A program made the position numbers and the translations under genes. Source: Diphasiastrum complanatum (lineage: Eukaryota > Streptophyta > Lycopodiopsida > Lycopodiales > Lycopodiaceae). Taken from it: 64,000 nucleotides of DNA. Of the stretch, positions 1 through 12,239 are shown one piece after another; position 1 is the stretch's first letter, and each line of letters starts with the position of its first letter. The notes under the pieces were generated by a model that did no database searches, was not told the origin of the DNA, and worked only from the letters and a program-made list of their open reading frames with translations. The stretch covers positions 21,704,578 to 21,768,577 of the forward strand of contig CM055112.1 of NCBI GenBank assembly GCA_029204225.1. The letters run 5' to 3'.

Positions 1-784
1 CTATGATTCTTTACAATGAGAAAGATGACACTGATAACTGGAAGCCAACAAAATATACGAAGAATTCATGGGTGTTGTAGCATCAATCATCAAAGGGCAA
101 TTTTCGACAGAAGAAAAGGGAAAAGATGACATACAAATCTTATTGGAAAGCAAAGATTTTGGAGTTTAAGACAACTCCCAGAGGTCACTATATGTCAGAA
201 GTTTTAGTACAACATGTGTATATGCATTTAGAAATAAAAGTACAAGACATCAATCCTCATGATCATCGAAAATGTAACTGTAAGTATATCAAAATGTATG
301 CACTATATTGTAATCATAGGTGTTTTTGATTGATGCTCTCTAGATTACGATTTAAATATTTCAACGTTTTTCTTCTTTCAGATTTATATCCATCAAACAT
401 AAGTGAATGGGAGCAGCACAATCACTTGCAGGAATATTGGATGTGATTTCCTTTGATGTTGGAAAACTGCAATACAGAGAAAGAAGTTCAAAGGAACTTG
501 CAAATAGTGGTATATAATTTTATGAAGCTTCATATATACCACAAACGGATGGAGGTTTTGGCAAGCTTGAAATAATTCCATTGCCAAGTTTTCAGAGTGA
601 TAAGTGGCCTATTTCTGACAGTATTGTTTCTGAATCATTCAGATGCAAGCTACTCTTGGATGTTAGAAATGCCATGAAGAAAAGTACGAAATTTGTTTGC
701 AAGGATTTATCATATGAGACTTTGTCAGATCTCATGGATCAATGCTGGGATAGTAAAACAAATAAACCAGCACATGTGATCTGA
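1..784 (+). pseudogene. broken coding sequence of unknown family, two exons
   Basis: Seen: a frame starting at the window edge (residues YNEKDDTDNWKPTKY near 15-60) is open to about 279 except for TAG at 78-80, which is TTG (Leu) in the second copy near 1390. A GTAAGT donor lies at 280 and a pyrimidine-rich acceptor ends at 381. After it, another frame runs from the ATG at 407 to the stop at 782-784 (start ...SLAGILDVISFDVGK, end ...LSDLMDQCWDSKTNK), with one internal TAA at 515-517. The codons read like real protein, but I do not recognise the family. The two stops and the partial duplicate downstream suggest a decayed gene or transposon protein. The true 5' end lies outside the window. Confidence 0.4.
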
Positions 785-1317
785 TAGCCAGTTAGAATAT
801 TTATGGTTAAAAACTAATATTGACCAATGCCCATAAACCATTAGAGCAGTTCCAAAATAAAAACCTTTTGTAAAGATAATTTTTTTTTTCTAGTTTCGAC
901 CTCCAGTTGGCCCAATGAAAAATGCTCAAATTTGAAATCCACGTAACGTGGCTCAAATAAACTAAAAAATAAAAATATAGTACAACAAACTTTGAAACTG
1001 CATCGGGCAGCATGGACGTATCCCATTGGTTCCCTCTTTCTACTCGACACATGCTACACGTGCTAATCTGCCCGATGTCAATACCTCAAGTTAAATTTAT
1101 TTAACTATGTTGTTTGTTAGCTAGGCTAGTTACAATTATAGAAATATACTATGCACAGTTGCTAGAAATACAGTATGCACAGTAACTGTGACTACTATGG
1201 CATTCTCATGAGATTAAATGTGATACAAAAAATTGAATTTAGTATCATATCAGAGAGATTTTTGGTGCCTAGGCTTTGAAAATAGCAATGGCAAGGAGAC
1301 CAAGATCTACAATTGAG

Positions 1318-1660
1318 TTTATGATTTTTTACAATGAGAAAGATGACACTGATAACTGGAAGCCAACAAAATATACGAAGAATTCATGGGTGTTGTTGCA
1401 TCCATCATCAAAGGGCAATTTTTGACATAAGAAAAGGATAAAGATAACATACAAATCTTATTGGAAAGTTGGCATTTAAGACAACTCTCAGAGGTCACTC
1501 TATATAAGAAGTTTTAGTACAACATGTTTATATGCATTCAGAAATAAAAGTACAAGATATCAATCCTCATGATCATAAAAAATGTAACTGTAAGTATATC
1601 AAAACGTATGCACTCTACTATCTCATGGATCAAGGCTGGGATAGTAAAACAAATAATGAT
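1318..1660 (+). repeat. second, internally deleted copy of the 1-784 sequence
   Basis: Bases 1321-1615 are nearly identical to 3-305 (offset about 1318). The alignment then jumps to the equivalent of 731-766 (tctcatggatcaa-gctgggatag at 1621), so the stretch matching 306-730 is missing. This copy keeps Leu where the first copy has a stop, but has its own small deletion near 1468 and other changes, so it is also unlikely to code. It extends upstream of the first copy's visible part: an ATG at about 1289 gives MARRPRSTIEF. Confidence 0.7.
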
Positions 1661-4600
1661 ATAGAATGTAGGATAAAAAGGTCGACAATGATCTTTAGTT
1701 TTCATATCGGAAAACAAATGCTCAGTCTCACATTTAGCAACCAAATTTGACTAAGATCTTGTTGATCCATCAAGTATGTTTTGGATTTGACTTTTTCATC
1801 AAAGGTGCCTCGAAGCATAGTTAGAGAATAACATGGCATAGCTTAGATAGGAAATGTAAAACATGTGAAAGTCAAATTGCAAAAATAAATAAAAGTATTT
1901 TAACTTAGACTCTTAAGTTTAGAAATGAGCCAATATTTTTATGCCATCTGATTGGACCCAACTAGTTCTCCAACTTCATTTGTGTAATACAAGAGCTGTG
2001 AGTTTCCTCCTATTGTGTCTAATGTGAGAGTAAGAGAGAGAGTTGTGAAGCATGTGCATGATGTTTTTTTATGTCTTTCATTATCTTAGTTGTTTCTCTA
2101 TTACGCATGTATAATGCCTTGTGCTAGCCATGTGTAGTAGCTTTCCTTGATGCTACAAAGGAACTGAAGCAACCAAGAGGTGGAGTAGCACATAAGTAGA
2201 CCAGCTTTCATGTGCTTTCATTTATAGTCTCTCTGTTCTTTTGTATCCCTCTCGCTAAACATTCAGAATAAGTGTTAGAACAATCACGAAGGGGTTTAGG
2301 CCAACGTAGGTAGATTTTCCTTGCCAAGCCTTGAAACCCAAAGAGGCCGCCAAGAGCTATGAAGGGCATGGTGCCCACAAATAGGCTAGATCTAAATCAA
2401 GATGAATCTAAATTGCCTGCCACTATTCTAAGATTGTTTGGAGTTCGAAATCCTTCAATAAGACGTAGTTTAGGCTTTTGTAGAGGCAGCCCATGACAAC
2501 TCTCTCTTTTCATATGATAGTTACGGAGTTCAACTTTATATAACCCCCCTCCTTGTTGGATGAATATCTTACTACACACTATACTTACCACTGAGAAAAT
2601 CCTTTCTTTCACTTGGCAATGAGACTGATAGCGTATAGATGTCTCTCATAGGTAGGATAAAGAGGTAACGTGAATGTAATCTATATGATTGCAAGAGTTA
2701 TCTATGAAGTAGCCTCAACAATAGCAAATTGTTGAGATGTATCTAATGCAATTTTTGGATGATGCAAATATGTGTTTCATTCATTGTAAAAGGATGACAA
2801 TCTTGCATCAAGATCTCCAATTGACCCATAGACTAAGGAGAGAGTTTCAGGATACAAAATCGATTATTATTATCACATTAATTTTGAAATATATATTTGA
2901 CAATCGTCTTAGTATTGGCATGTACATCAATATGTACTTCTTTGTTTTAATTACTTTAAATATATTTTCAAATTGTCTTTTTTTGCTACAAAAGTATTGT
3001 TGTACTATAAAATAGGGCCTATCTTACCATGAAATCAGCCAATTTGTGTTTATTATAAGGCCCTTATTTGCATCAATGTAATGGCATGGTTAATGCCTAG
3101 GTTTATAACATATAGTTAAGCTATAAATCATGTTTAGTATAAAGACTTTGATTGTGCATTTGATCGCAATAGGTTTACAAATCATTTTAAAATATATGTT
3201 AAGATATTATAACTATGGTTATAAGATCAATTCAAAAGATATTTTATTTTTAAACCACATGAATAAGCATATGTTTAAGCCATCTGCATATGTTTAGAAA
3301 ATATAGTCATAAAATATTTAGGCCATTTTTTAGCCATATTTTAACCACAAATTGTTTTTATTTATTTTTATGTAGATATATCTAAACATATGCACTAATG
3401 AATAAAATCCAGTGTCCTAGGCATAGGTTTACTTATATGTTTTAACATAGGTTTAAACTTATGTAAATTGAAAAACAAATTTTGGAACTTTTTTTTTTGT
3501 CAGAGGTCAACTACGTTGTGGGCTACATCAAATCATGGATCACGCGTGCATGGTCCATGTTGTGGTGTGAGCTACTACCCGAAGTGGAGTGAGCAATAGT
3601 TTTTTCCTCGTATATCTATGCTTAAAACATGTGTTTAAACACCATAAGACATTTGTATAAACATATACACATACGCTATAACCATGGCCTAATCATATGC
3701 TTACAAATGCTATAAACTTACATCATAACCATAAAGATATACTTAACCTATGATTTTTCATATGTCAAATATATGTCTCAACAAATCCTTTATCATATTG
3801 AACCTATTGATTAACATTAGATCAAAAAAGCAATAATGTCTACATTTTAGACATGTGTTGATATTGAAAAGAAATCATAATAATTTTAATGCACACTATC
3901 ACTTTGTATAACCTAGTGTCATCGACACAATATAAAATGTGAATTCAAGTACACAAGAACAAAAGTATATAACATTTACCAGTAGATTTTATTCTTTTTA
4001 GTTGAACTGAATTTGTTGACATGAAAAAAAAAAATTTCATGTTTATTCATTGTCGTACAAAGAATTCGACAAGTTATCCCTTCTCTCTATTTATGTGATT
4101 ATTGGTTTGATCAACTCTATCACAATGCAAAGAACATCACTACATTTTGGTATGGGCTCCTCTGCTTTTGCGATAGGAGAAGTAACAAACCAACAGAACA
4201 AAATATAACCACAATTTTGTTTGACGCTACTTTTTTTCTAGCACTTTTTGAATCAAAGTTAATTTGTTACTCTTTTCTAGACAATAATGGTCATTTTCCA
4301 AATAAGTTAGAGATTCATTGAATAGGACAATGAAAGCTATGTCACTTTTGAATATGTAGGTTGTTGAAAATAGCAAAAATGTTAATTAATAATTATCAAC
4401 AAGTGACATAATTTGCACAATGAACATTAGATATCAATAATGAGACTACTTGCATCAAGCAAATAGAATCTAGTTAACATCAAATGCATCAAGATTTGAT
4501 CTCACTTATAGATCTAATTACACCCACATAAGACCTATAAAGCAAGTGAATAAGCATTCAAGGACATCAAGCGCTTTGAATTGAGAGTACCTAGAGTGAT

Positions 4601-4663
4601 AATTTTTTAGAGTTGTTGAGAATGAATTCATTTAAAATAATTTGTCATTTTATGAGTAGTCAT
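1661..4663. other. intergenic, AT-rich, no gene recognised
   Basis: No ORF here has family features. The segment 3000-3800 is very AT-rich and recycles short words such as taaacatatg and ataaccat. A purine/pyrimidine patch (gagagtaagagagagag) lies near 2030. Nothing resembles a tRNA, rRNA or LTR boundary until the TG at 4664. Confidence 0.5.
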
Positions 4664-5437
4664 TGTTGGAGGGATGCTCCTAAACCCATTTTTTCCACGT
4701 AAGCCAAGATGAACATTTTGATCACAGTCAAAATGATCGTTACGTTAAAACTTGCATTTTAGGACCTTGAAAACATCTACAAAGATCTGTGAATGATTCA
4801 ACTAGTTTCATCACATTTTGCAATATTTCCATATTTGGCATATTGAGGCCAAAACTTGTTTTAGACTTAGAGGTTGACTTTTTAGAGTTCATTAGTCTAA
4901 ATTTCATTTGAATAAACACTTTTTGAAAGTTTGGGAAAGATAGAATGCGAGTTTGAGTATATTCAATTTGAATAAGTTGGGTACATTGAATCTAGACCCA
5001 AAATTAGTAGGGTTAGCATTTTGGTGGGAAAGACAAGTGGCCAAATAGGGTTTGGACCTGTTATAAAAGGATGTAACTCATGGAGAGAGTGATCTTCTCT
5101 CTTCTCTATTTCATTTCATGCTTATACATGGTTCTCTTGGGTTCTACTATCCATTGGTGCACTATCTTGGTGATTGCTTGCAATTCTATGTGTAGAATGA
5201 TCTATATTTGCTATTTTTGGATCCACACGTGTGAAATACAATAGCTTGCTGGTTTTGTATGGACAACAACAGTACATAATCATTTCATTCAAGTTTGATC
5301 AAGTTCTATTAGTGTTTGCATCTCAAATTGTGTGTAGATGCTGACTTTTCTACATTGGTGAGATTGGTAGTGCATTTCTCTTTCTAACCAAAGATCATTC
5401 AAGTAGATTGGATCTTAAGGATCTGAAATCTTTCACA
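4664..5437 (+). repeat. 5' LTR of Ty1-copia element I
   Basis: Begins TGTTGGAGGGATGCTCC and ends ...CTTTCACA directly before a methionine-tRNA primer site, giving the TG...CA ends typical of LTRs, 774 bp. A TATA box (TATAAAAG, 5062-5069) sits mid-LTR, followed about 30 bp later by a TC-rich stretch, as expected for the U3/R boundary. The 5' flanking bases are gtcat. No matching 3' LTR was found, because the element is cut at 7433. Confidence 0.75.
5062..5069 (+). promoter_or_regulatory. TATA box of the element I LTR
   Basis: TATAAAAG within the LTR, about 375 bp from its 3' end, followed by a TC-rich initiator-like region. It is the expected Pol II promoter of the retrotransposon. Confidence 0.5.
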
Positions 5438-5449
5438 TGGTATCAAAGC
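5438..5449 (+). other. primer binding site of copia element I (initiator Met-tRNA)
   Basis: TGGTATCAAAGC follows the LTR terminal CA directly. The usual copia site is TGGTATCAGAGC, so there is one mismatch. It fixes the LTR boundary and the element's orientation. The stretch 5450-6058 is the leader before gag and holds no recognisable gene. Confidence 0.8.
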
Positions 5450-6058
5450 TTGTGTTTCAGGTTATGAAGGAGAAAATCAGATCTATCAATGATTTGGTGA
5501 AGATATCAAGTCTAGAGCATGCTAGAGAGGATTCTACACCAAAATCGGATTTTTTGCTTATGTAGATTGAATCTTTTGTAGATCAAAATACTAAATAGGT
5601 CAACATACTTGTTCAATTCTGATTTTTGAATTCACATACTGGATTTGGCCAATTTTTGGATCATTGGTTCAGCCTAAGTGGTGGCTTATAGATTGCATAT
5701 CAAATTTTCAGCATTTGCATGTAGATTTGGAATAGTCAATTTTTTGTGATTTTGTCAAAACCCTAATTTTGATTGGATCTCTAGATACTGAGGTTGTTGG
5801 ACTTCATTTGAGTGTGTTTCAATCTTAGAAAGTGGCAAAAGTCATTCGATTGAGGATAGATCATAGGTTGATCAAGATTCCATGATTCTATGTGTTGATT
5901 TGCTTGGATAAGTGCTAGAAGAGAATTTGTGAGATAGTTTCAAATCTTGGTGATTTCTCTTTAAAGCATTTGTTGTTGTTCAAAGGAGTGATTTGTGCAT
6001 TGAAGCAGGTTGAAAGAGAAGATCAGGTCATTGCTACATTGCAACCTCAATTGGAGTC

Positions 6059-7433
6059 ATGTTGGAAGCCAATGATACGCTTACCTCAAGTAACTATTCA
6101 TTGTGGAAAGTGAGGATGGAGTCACTTCTTGAGATGAATGATGTTTTGGATATTGTTGTAGGCTTGGAGGAGAGACCAGCAACACAACAAGATCAATTGA
6201 GGTATGACAAGAGGGCCAAGAAGGCTCTACACATGATAAAGATGAATGTTACCAATGAACGTCTCAAGGAAGTTGGTAAGTGCACATCATCTTTGGAGGC
6301 TTGGAATTCATTAAAGAAGCTTTATGAATCCAAGTCTACTTCTAGAGTGTTGACTCTAAGAAGTCAAATCTTTTCTTGTTTGCAAAAGAATGAAGAAAGT
6401 CCAAGTACTTTTGTTTTGAGAATGAAAGCATTGAATGATGAGTTAGCTTGCATAAATGAAAGCATTAAGGAAGGAGAGCTTATTCAAGTGATTCTTAATG
6501 GCTTGTTGGATGCTCATGCTAACATTGTTCAAAGTATTTCTATTCAAAAGACTTTGCCAAGTTTGTGGATCTTCAAGAGATCTTGATCAATGAGGAATAT
6601 AGGCTTCAAGCAAGAGGTGGATGGATCTACATCGACACTTCAAGAGGATGCTATGTTCACAAAGGGCAAATTCAAGGGCAAAACCAAAAGCAAGTGGTCT
6701 AAAGGGCAATATAAAATGGATTCTTCTTCAAGTGACAAAAAGAAGGATAGATCAAAGCTCAAGTGTCTATTGTGGCATCAAAGGACACTTTGCAAGTGAG
6801 TGCTACAAGAAGAAGAGAGATCAAGGAGACAAGCAAGGTAATCTTACTCTTGATGAGGATGGTTTGGATGTTCAAGATGCACATGATGATGCTTTTGTGA
6901 TGTCTTCATGTATGCTTGCTAATGATGGAGATCTAGATCCTTGGTGGATTGATAGTGGAGCAAGTTCACACATGACCTTTCACAAAGAGTACTTCACTTC
7001 TTTGTTGGCATATGGAGATGACAAGAGGGTGATCTACATGGCCAATGATGGTGAGTGTGCAATCAAAGGGATTGGCACAATTCCTATTTCTCTCTCTACA
7101 AATAGGAATGTTCATTTGAAGGATGTCTTGTTTATTCCATCTATTACCAAGAATTTGCTGGGTGTGAGTCAAATGCTAAGTAAGGGCCTCAAGGTGGAGT
7201 TTGATGGATATGCTTGTTTGATCAAAAGGAAGGATGTCTTGATTGGAAAAGATAAAAGGCAAGGGAAGTTGTTTAAACTTGATGCTTGTGTTATTGCTAA
7301 CCAAGTTGAATGTGTTGCAAGGGAGCAAATTTCTATTCAAGAGGTTTGGCACAAAAGGATGAGACACCTCAACTTCAAGTCATTGGAGGTAATGGCAAGG
7401 CAGAAGGTTCAAAGTACACAAGTGAAAAAACTG
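6059..7433 (+). pseudogene. Ty1-copia gag-protease polyprotein, truncated and frameshifted (element I)
   Basis: Role in the family: Gag forms the virus-like particle and the aspartic protease cuts the polyprotein. Seen: gag starts at the ATG at 6059 (LEANDTLTSSNYSLWKVRM, UBN2-type) and runs 175 codons to a stop at 6584. After a break the next frame carries a damaged zinc knuckle (GIKGHFASECYKK, near 6770-6815, with the first Cys pair disturbed), the protease site WWIDSGASSHM (about 6940-6975), a VLFIPSITKNLLGVSQM segment and the GAG-pre-integrase word VWHKRMRHLNFKSLE (about 7345-7390). It stops at 7433, where element II begins. Integrase, RT and RNase H are missing. Element VI (60.3-63.9 kb) has very similar protease/pre-integrase sequence and is the same family. 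Confidence 0.85.
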
Positions 7434-7890
7434 TGTGTCATTGTTAGCCTCAACTTGTAACGAAATTACAAAGATTTTTAGAGAGAGAAGAAAGAAGCTA
7501 GCTCTTGGATTTCTACAACAAGCAAATTTTGACCTCCAAAATTGTATACAATGAGATCTCACATCCATATATATAGTGGTAACTCGATTTTCTACTCTAA
7601 ATATCATGTGGTGACCCTTTAACATGATTGGGCCCCTCATTCTATAGCTCTAAATGTGATTGGACCTCATAATCCAATGAGATAAGGATGTTGGATTGAG
7701 GTGCACCACTTGCATTTTTGCATCCCTACAAATTAGGACATGTGTCAACCCCTCATAGAACTCGAGATGGAGGCCATCAATTTATGCCAAATCAAAATAA
7801 ACATATTTAGAATTGTGTGATGGTTGGGGTCCAACCTCATGATGATCTTTGGCATGCAAATTAGCTAGCTAACTTTTATCTACTTTCACA
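7434..7890 (-). repeat. 3' LTR of a minus-strand copia-like element (II) inserted into element I
   Basis: Read on the minus strand it begins TGTGAAAGTAGAT at 7890 and ends ...AATGACACA at 7434, giving TGTG/CACA inverted ends, 457 bp. A purine-rich stretch (aaggagtag, 7891-7900) sits just upstream of the start, like a polypurine tract. A TATATATAG box lies near 7567-7576. Element I's coding frame stops exactly at its outer edge, which supports an insertion. No other LTR of this element was found. Confidence 0.55.
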
Positions 7891-8690
7891 CTACTCCTTA
7901 AAAGAGAGCTACTTTAAGACATAGATGATCTATTGCCATCAACCATTGATTTAAACGTCAAGAGTAAAGACTTCGATGTAGGTTTAGTGATCATATAAAC
8001 ATGTTTAATGAGCTAGATGAGATTCCCATAGAGAGTGATGTCCTAGAAGGTTCTTTCACCACCTCCAATAGGTTCCTTACATGGTGCTCCAAAAAAAATG
8101 TCAAGATAATTGTATAGATTCAACTAAACACTCCTTAGGACTAAAGTAGCATGCTGAAATCAATCAAATGTAGCATCAAATGCAAAGCTTAAGCTACTTC
8201 TATGTCCAAAGATTGAATGTTAGGGACCAAGACCAAGATCAAGCATTATTGGCTCCCAACCCCATTCTAGCTTAGAATTGCCAAAATTACTTGCATAATC
8301 TTCATAAAAAAGGAGATTATTTTCTTGTCTGCTTTCCTACGATACAACTTTTTGCAAACAAGAGGGTCAAATATTCGATAGTCTAAATCAAGAACTAAAG
8401 AATGCTTACACATGTTACCTATCGACATATGATTAAGATGGCCAAGTCTATAATGTCAAATCAATTATTATTGATAGATGTTGAACTACATAAAGCACAA
8501 TCAGTCACAAAGTTACAATGACTAAGCCTATAGAGATATCCTTGTCTCTTTCCAAGTGCAAGAACTCTCTTGCTTTTATCAAGAATTTGGCGTGAATATG
8601 CCTAAAACTCTACCCTATGTCCTAAATCTGTAATTCGACTGACTGCGACAATAGATTTGTTATCAGTTTTGACAAGTATAAGGCATAGCC
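7891..8690 (-). pseudogene. heavily decayed copia internal region (element II)
   Basis: On the minus strand, between about 8680 and 8420, fragments of the protease/pre-integrase segment can be read: a hydrophilic run, the word GKRQGYLYRL, and (across frames) a pre-integrase RLGHLNHMSI. These align with the KRQGKLFKL...RMRHLNF segment of element I. Toward 7900 no continuous RT or integrase can be followed, though bases 7985-8060 look like a worn RT C-terminal piece. There are many stops and frameshifts. Confidence 0.5.
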
Positions 8691-8710
8691 AACGCTGGCT
8701 CGCAACACTA

Positions 8711-8920
8711 GTCCATCGCTTTAGAGGATTGTTTTTCACATATTATAAGCCAAAATTTTGGACATGATCCATCGCAGGTCCATCGCTAGGGACATCGGAC
8801 TACTTTACATATAAAATGAGCCAAAAAAATTTGAGCATGTTTCATCGCTAGTCCATTGCTAGTTAGTTTTCTCATAAAGTAAGCCACATTTCGGAACATG
8901 ATCCATCGACAATGGATCAT
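8711..8920. repeat. imperfect tandem repeat, ~70-bp unit, three copies
   Basis: The words ccatcgctag, ataa-(a/g)-t-agcca and gga/gcatgatcc recur three times in the same order (ccatcgcttt at 8714, ccatcgcagg at 8769, catcgctagt near 8841, ccatcgac at 8903). The copies differ by small indels. No ORF spans them. Confidence 0.55.
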
Positions 8921-9419
8921 CAACCATGCACAATCTTGAAAAAAAAATGCTATGATCCTTATTGTGTAGTGAAAATACATCCTACTCACAACAAAGAAAG
9001 ATTACATAACTTGAAGAGATGAATGACTCAATAAGAAATGAAACAAGCTACATACCGGTATAGTAGAAACTAGCGAACCAGAGCTTGATAGGGTGCACTT
9101 CCTGCAATGAGCAGATTGCCAAACTCTCTTCACTTCGTATTGTGGAGAAACATCGGTCAAGAGTAGGTGATATATAGTGGTCTGCGAGGAAACTTCATGA
9201 AAGGTGGTGTTTTGCCCTGATGGAGTAGCATCCAATCCTCTCCGTTCATTTAAGCTAAGCTTGAAACTGACTTAGAGTTTATCTAACAAAAATGGTAGAA
9301 ATTTTTTAAATAGTACAATAGAGGTTAGGGGTGGCAAAAGTTTAGGACCTTTAGATTAAAGGTCTTTTTTTTGGCGTGATTCGACAAAAGGAGGTATCTT
9401 AAAATAAAGAAGAATTCGT

Positions 9420-9543
<124 letters not shown>

Positions 9544-9603
9544 ACCAACCAACCCACAGTTAGTGAATCCCTTAGGGGGCAGTTAGCTCCCCATAAGGGA
9601 TAG

Positions 9604-12239
9604 CTAACTACCCACCAGAAGACCATTAACAGAGTGTGGTAGAACATAGGACAGTCCTGGAAATGAATCCGATAGAAGAAGTTTGTTTATAATAAGGTAG
9701 AATTTATCTCTCATGAAGCCATTTTTTTGAAAAGCTTTTAGTAAAATTTCTACCTCTTTTATGAAGGTTTCTTGCTTGTTGCAGCAGTACATTGCAGAAA
9801 TAACTTGGGAAATGATTACTTTGTAAGAATTGTAGACTGGTCTATTAGAGGCTATATGTATGTATTGTATATAAGGAAATATTCAAAAAGCTAGTGTTTG
9901 CTTCACATGGCTTTCTTTCAATATCTAGAAATTCCGAGGGATAAATCTAGAAGGGGTTTTCTGGCGTTCTTACTGATTCTTATTTATAAATAGTTCAATG
10001 TTAAAATTATTAATGAAGTAGACGTCATCAATATATCCAAATGAGTGAATAAATTCATTCATCCATGTTTTGAGCCCTAATTTGGCTAGTCTTTTATAAA
10101 TTGAACTTCAAAGAATGCAAGATACTAGTTATCCCATGTCGGTGAGCATGAAAACCCATTGATATACCATGAATTTGTCTCCAAGTTTTGTTTCCTAATC
10201 CGACTATACAATTGTCTTTTAGAAAGGCATTCCATAGGCATAGAAGATCTTTGTCAATATTATACCATCCCTCAAACTTTTTATTAGCCCATGACCATTT
10301 AAAAACTTCTCTTTCCTATACCCATTTAAAACTCAATAAAACCTTATTAGAATGTTTACAGGCATATGTAATGGCTTTGTTCATAATAGTTTTCAATCCC
10401 TCAGTACCGTCTAAGGGTATATTCTCATAGCATTTAGAAATGTTCGTGACCCATACATTGGTAGACATAGATGGCAGGTTAAGATAGAAATCAATAGACG
10501 ACTCGCATTGCCAAAATAAGCTTATATCCACATTTAGGATACTCTTGTATGTCTTTTCCTTAAGGCCCGCCCCTTCTATGAGGAATGGAAACAACATACC
10601 AAGGGCTCCTAGTAAAAGATAGGCATTTGCATGAATGTAAATTTTGTATATCAAAGCTACAGAATACATCAGAAAGAAAGTACCAATCAATTTTGACACT
10701 TGGTAGATTAGTCCAACCGGACGTAATATCATAAAAAAGTTCATCCACAATACCAAATAGTCTAAGTGAGCGTAAAAAAGCTTCACATGGATAGCTTCAA
10801 AAACTCTATTATTGTAACATAAATGTAAAAAAGAACTCCCTGAATCACTGCTAGTAGTCCACTAAAGACGTCTGGTCGCCGAGATAGTGACTTCTTTTCT
10901 TTCTATCCTTTTCTCATCGTGCACATTGATTAGTCTCGATAAAAATTAAGTCTCTTGATAGGTAGGTCACTCTTTGCATTGCTACTTTGTCCTTCCTTTT
11001 CCGTAAACTGTTTTTTCTTTCCTGTCCCTAACCCTAAAACCACTGAGTTCAAATTATTGAGATTGAAAGTGCCTGTTCTTTTGCTTGTGTTCTGAAAGTA
11101 TTTATCTTGGAGAGTGGAAAAGCTTGGTCGTTTCAAGAGACGTTCTATCTCACAAATATTTTCAACATCTCCCAAGTGTGTTAAGAGTTTGACAGAAGAA
11201 TCTTTGGCAAGCTCAATGGAGGCATCGATCATGTATTGTTGGATAAAAAGGAAGGTAAGGTGTGCTTTGACCACATCTCTAGCGGGTTTGTGTAGCGACA
11301 TGAAAAAAGCATTCATTTGGTTTTGGCGGGAAGCATCAAGAAAGATCTTGCCTAAGTTGTTCATCATATACCAAATGGCATGGTCAAACCATATAATAGA
11401 CGTGTTGTTTTTGCATTTGTCACCGCATCTACACTTGAAGAAGGGGCGTTTCCAGTTCCAGATTCTGGCTTGGTGAAGGCTAATTCTATTGAAGCCAGTT
11501 TCAAAGTGTCATCTGATTCTGGCCCAGGTTTGCTCAGAAGGACAGCGAGAGGGTTCAAATTTACTCATGCATATAATAGTATCAAAGGCCACTGGTGTTT
11601 CAAGAGAGGGATTTTATGCAATGCGATAGATTTGCAGACTTCTATTTCTTTTTCAGTTAGGTGTGACATCAAGATCCAAATATCGATAGGCACATGAGCA
11701 AAGAAGTTGACAATAGAGAGGTTCCAAACCGTGAGGGTAGTGAGGGCAGATTTGAATTCAATGATTTTGTTGGATACAAAGAAAATAATACAATTTTTGG
11801 ATCGGTTGAATTCATAGGAAGATTGGTCGTCAATGTCACATATATCTGGTGAAAACAGTTCTAGTTGAGAAGCTCTATCCTCATCAAGGTCATCTAGAAA
11901 AACCAAAGGGTGTGGTGATAAAGGAACATCAAGGGTGGTAGATGGAGTATCAACAGAAGGATTACCATTTTCTTTCTCTAGGCAAGCAAAGACTTTTCTA
12001 ATGTTTACATTGTAAAATCTTTCTTCTTCCTCAAATCTCTCGACAAAATCATTAAGACTGCCAAAAAGATTTTCTACCAAACTCAAAGTTTCCTTCTTTT
12101 TAACATACTCCAGATAGATTTTGGCCCAGTCGAAAGTCTCCAAAAGATCAATCAAGCACAAAACTTTATCCTCAGGTCCAGTAGAAGAACAAGTAGCCCT
12201 ATCAGTGAATGCATCAATATGGCCATTTTCATACAACAA
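9604..12239 (-). pseudogene. Penelope-like reverse transcriptase element, degenerate
   Basis: Read on the minus strand. The N-terminal part (12239-11364, one in-frame stop at 11565-11567) and a second block (11367-10930, other frame) encode an acidic, then basic region of unknown function. The RT follows. From 10786, LNLPSMSTNVWVTNISKCYE and NIPLDG form motif A, with Asn where the catalytic Asp normally stands (codon AAC near 10422). WRQIHGISMGF (about 10185-10155) is motif B. After a frameshift, RLAKLGLKTW...FGYIDDVYFINN (about 10100-10005) is motif C with the YIDD box. A C-terminal block (9792-9604) follows. One stop (TAG after FKWV) and at least three frameshifts break it. The motif style resembles Penelope-like RTs of seed-free plants and algae; assignment to Penelope rather than another RT class is an inference. 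No GIY-YIG nuclease was seen. Confidence 0.65.
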
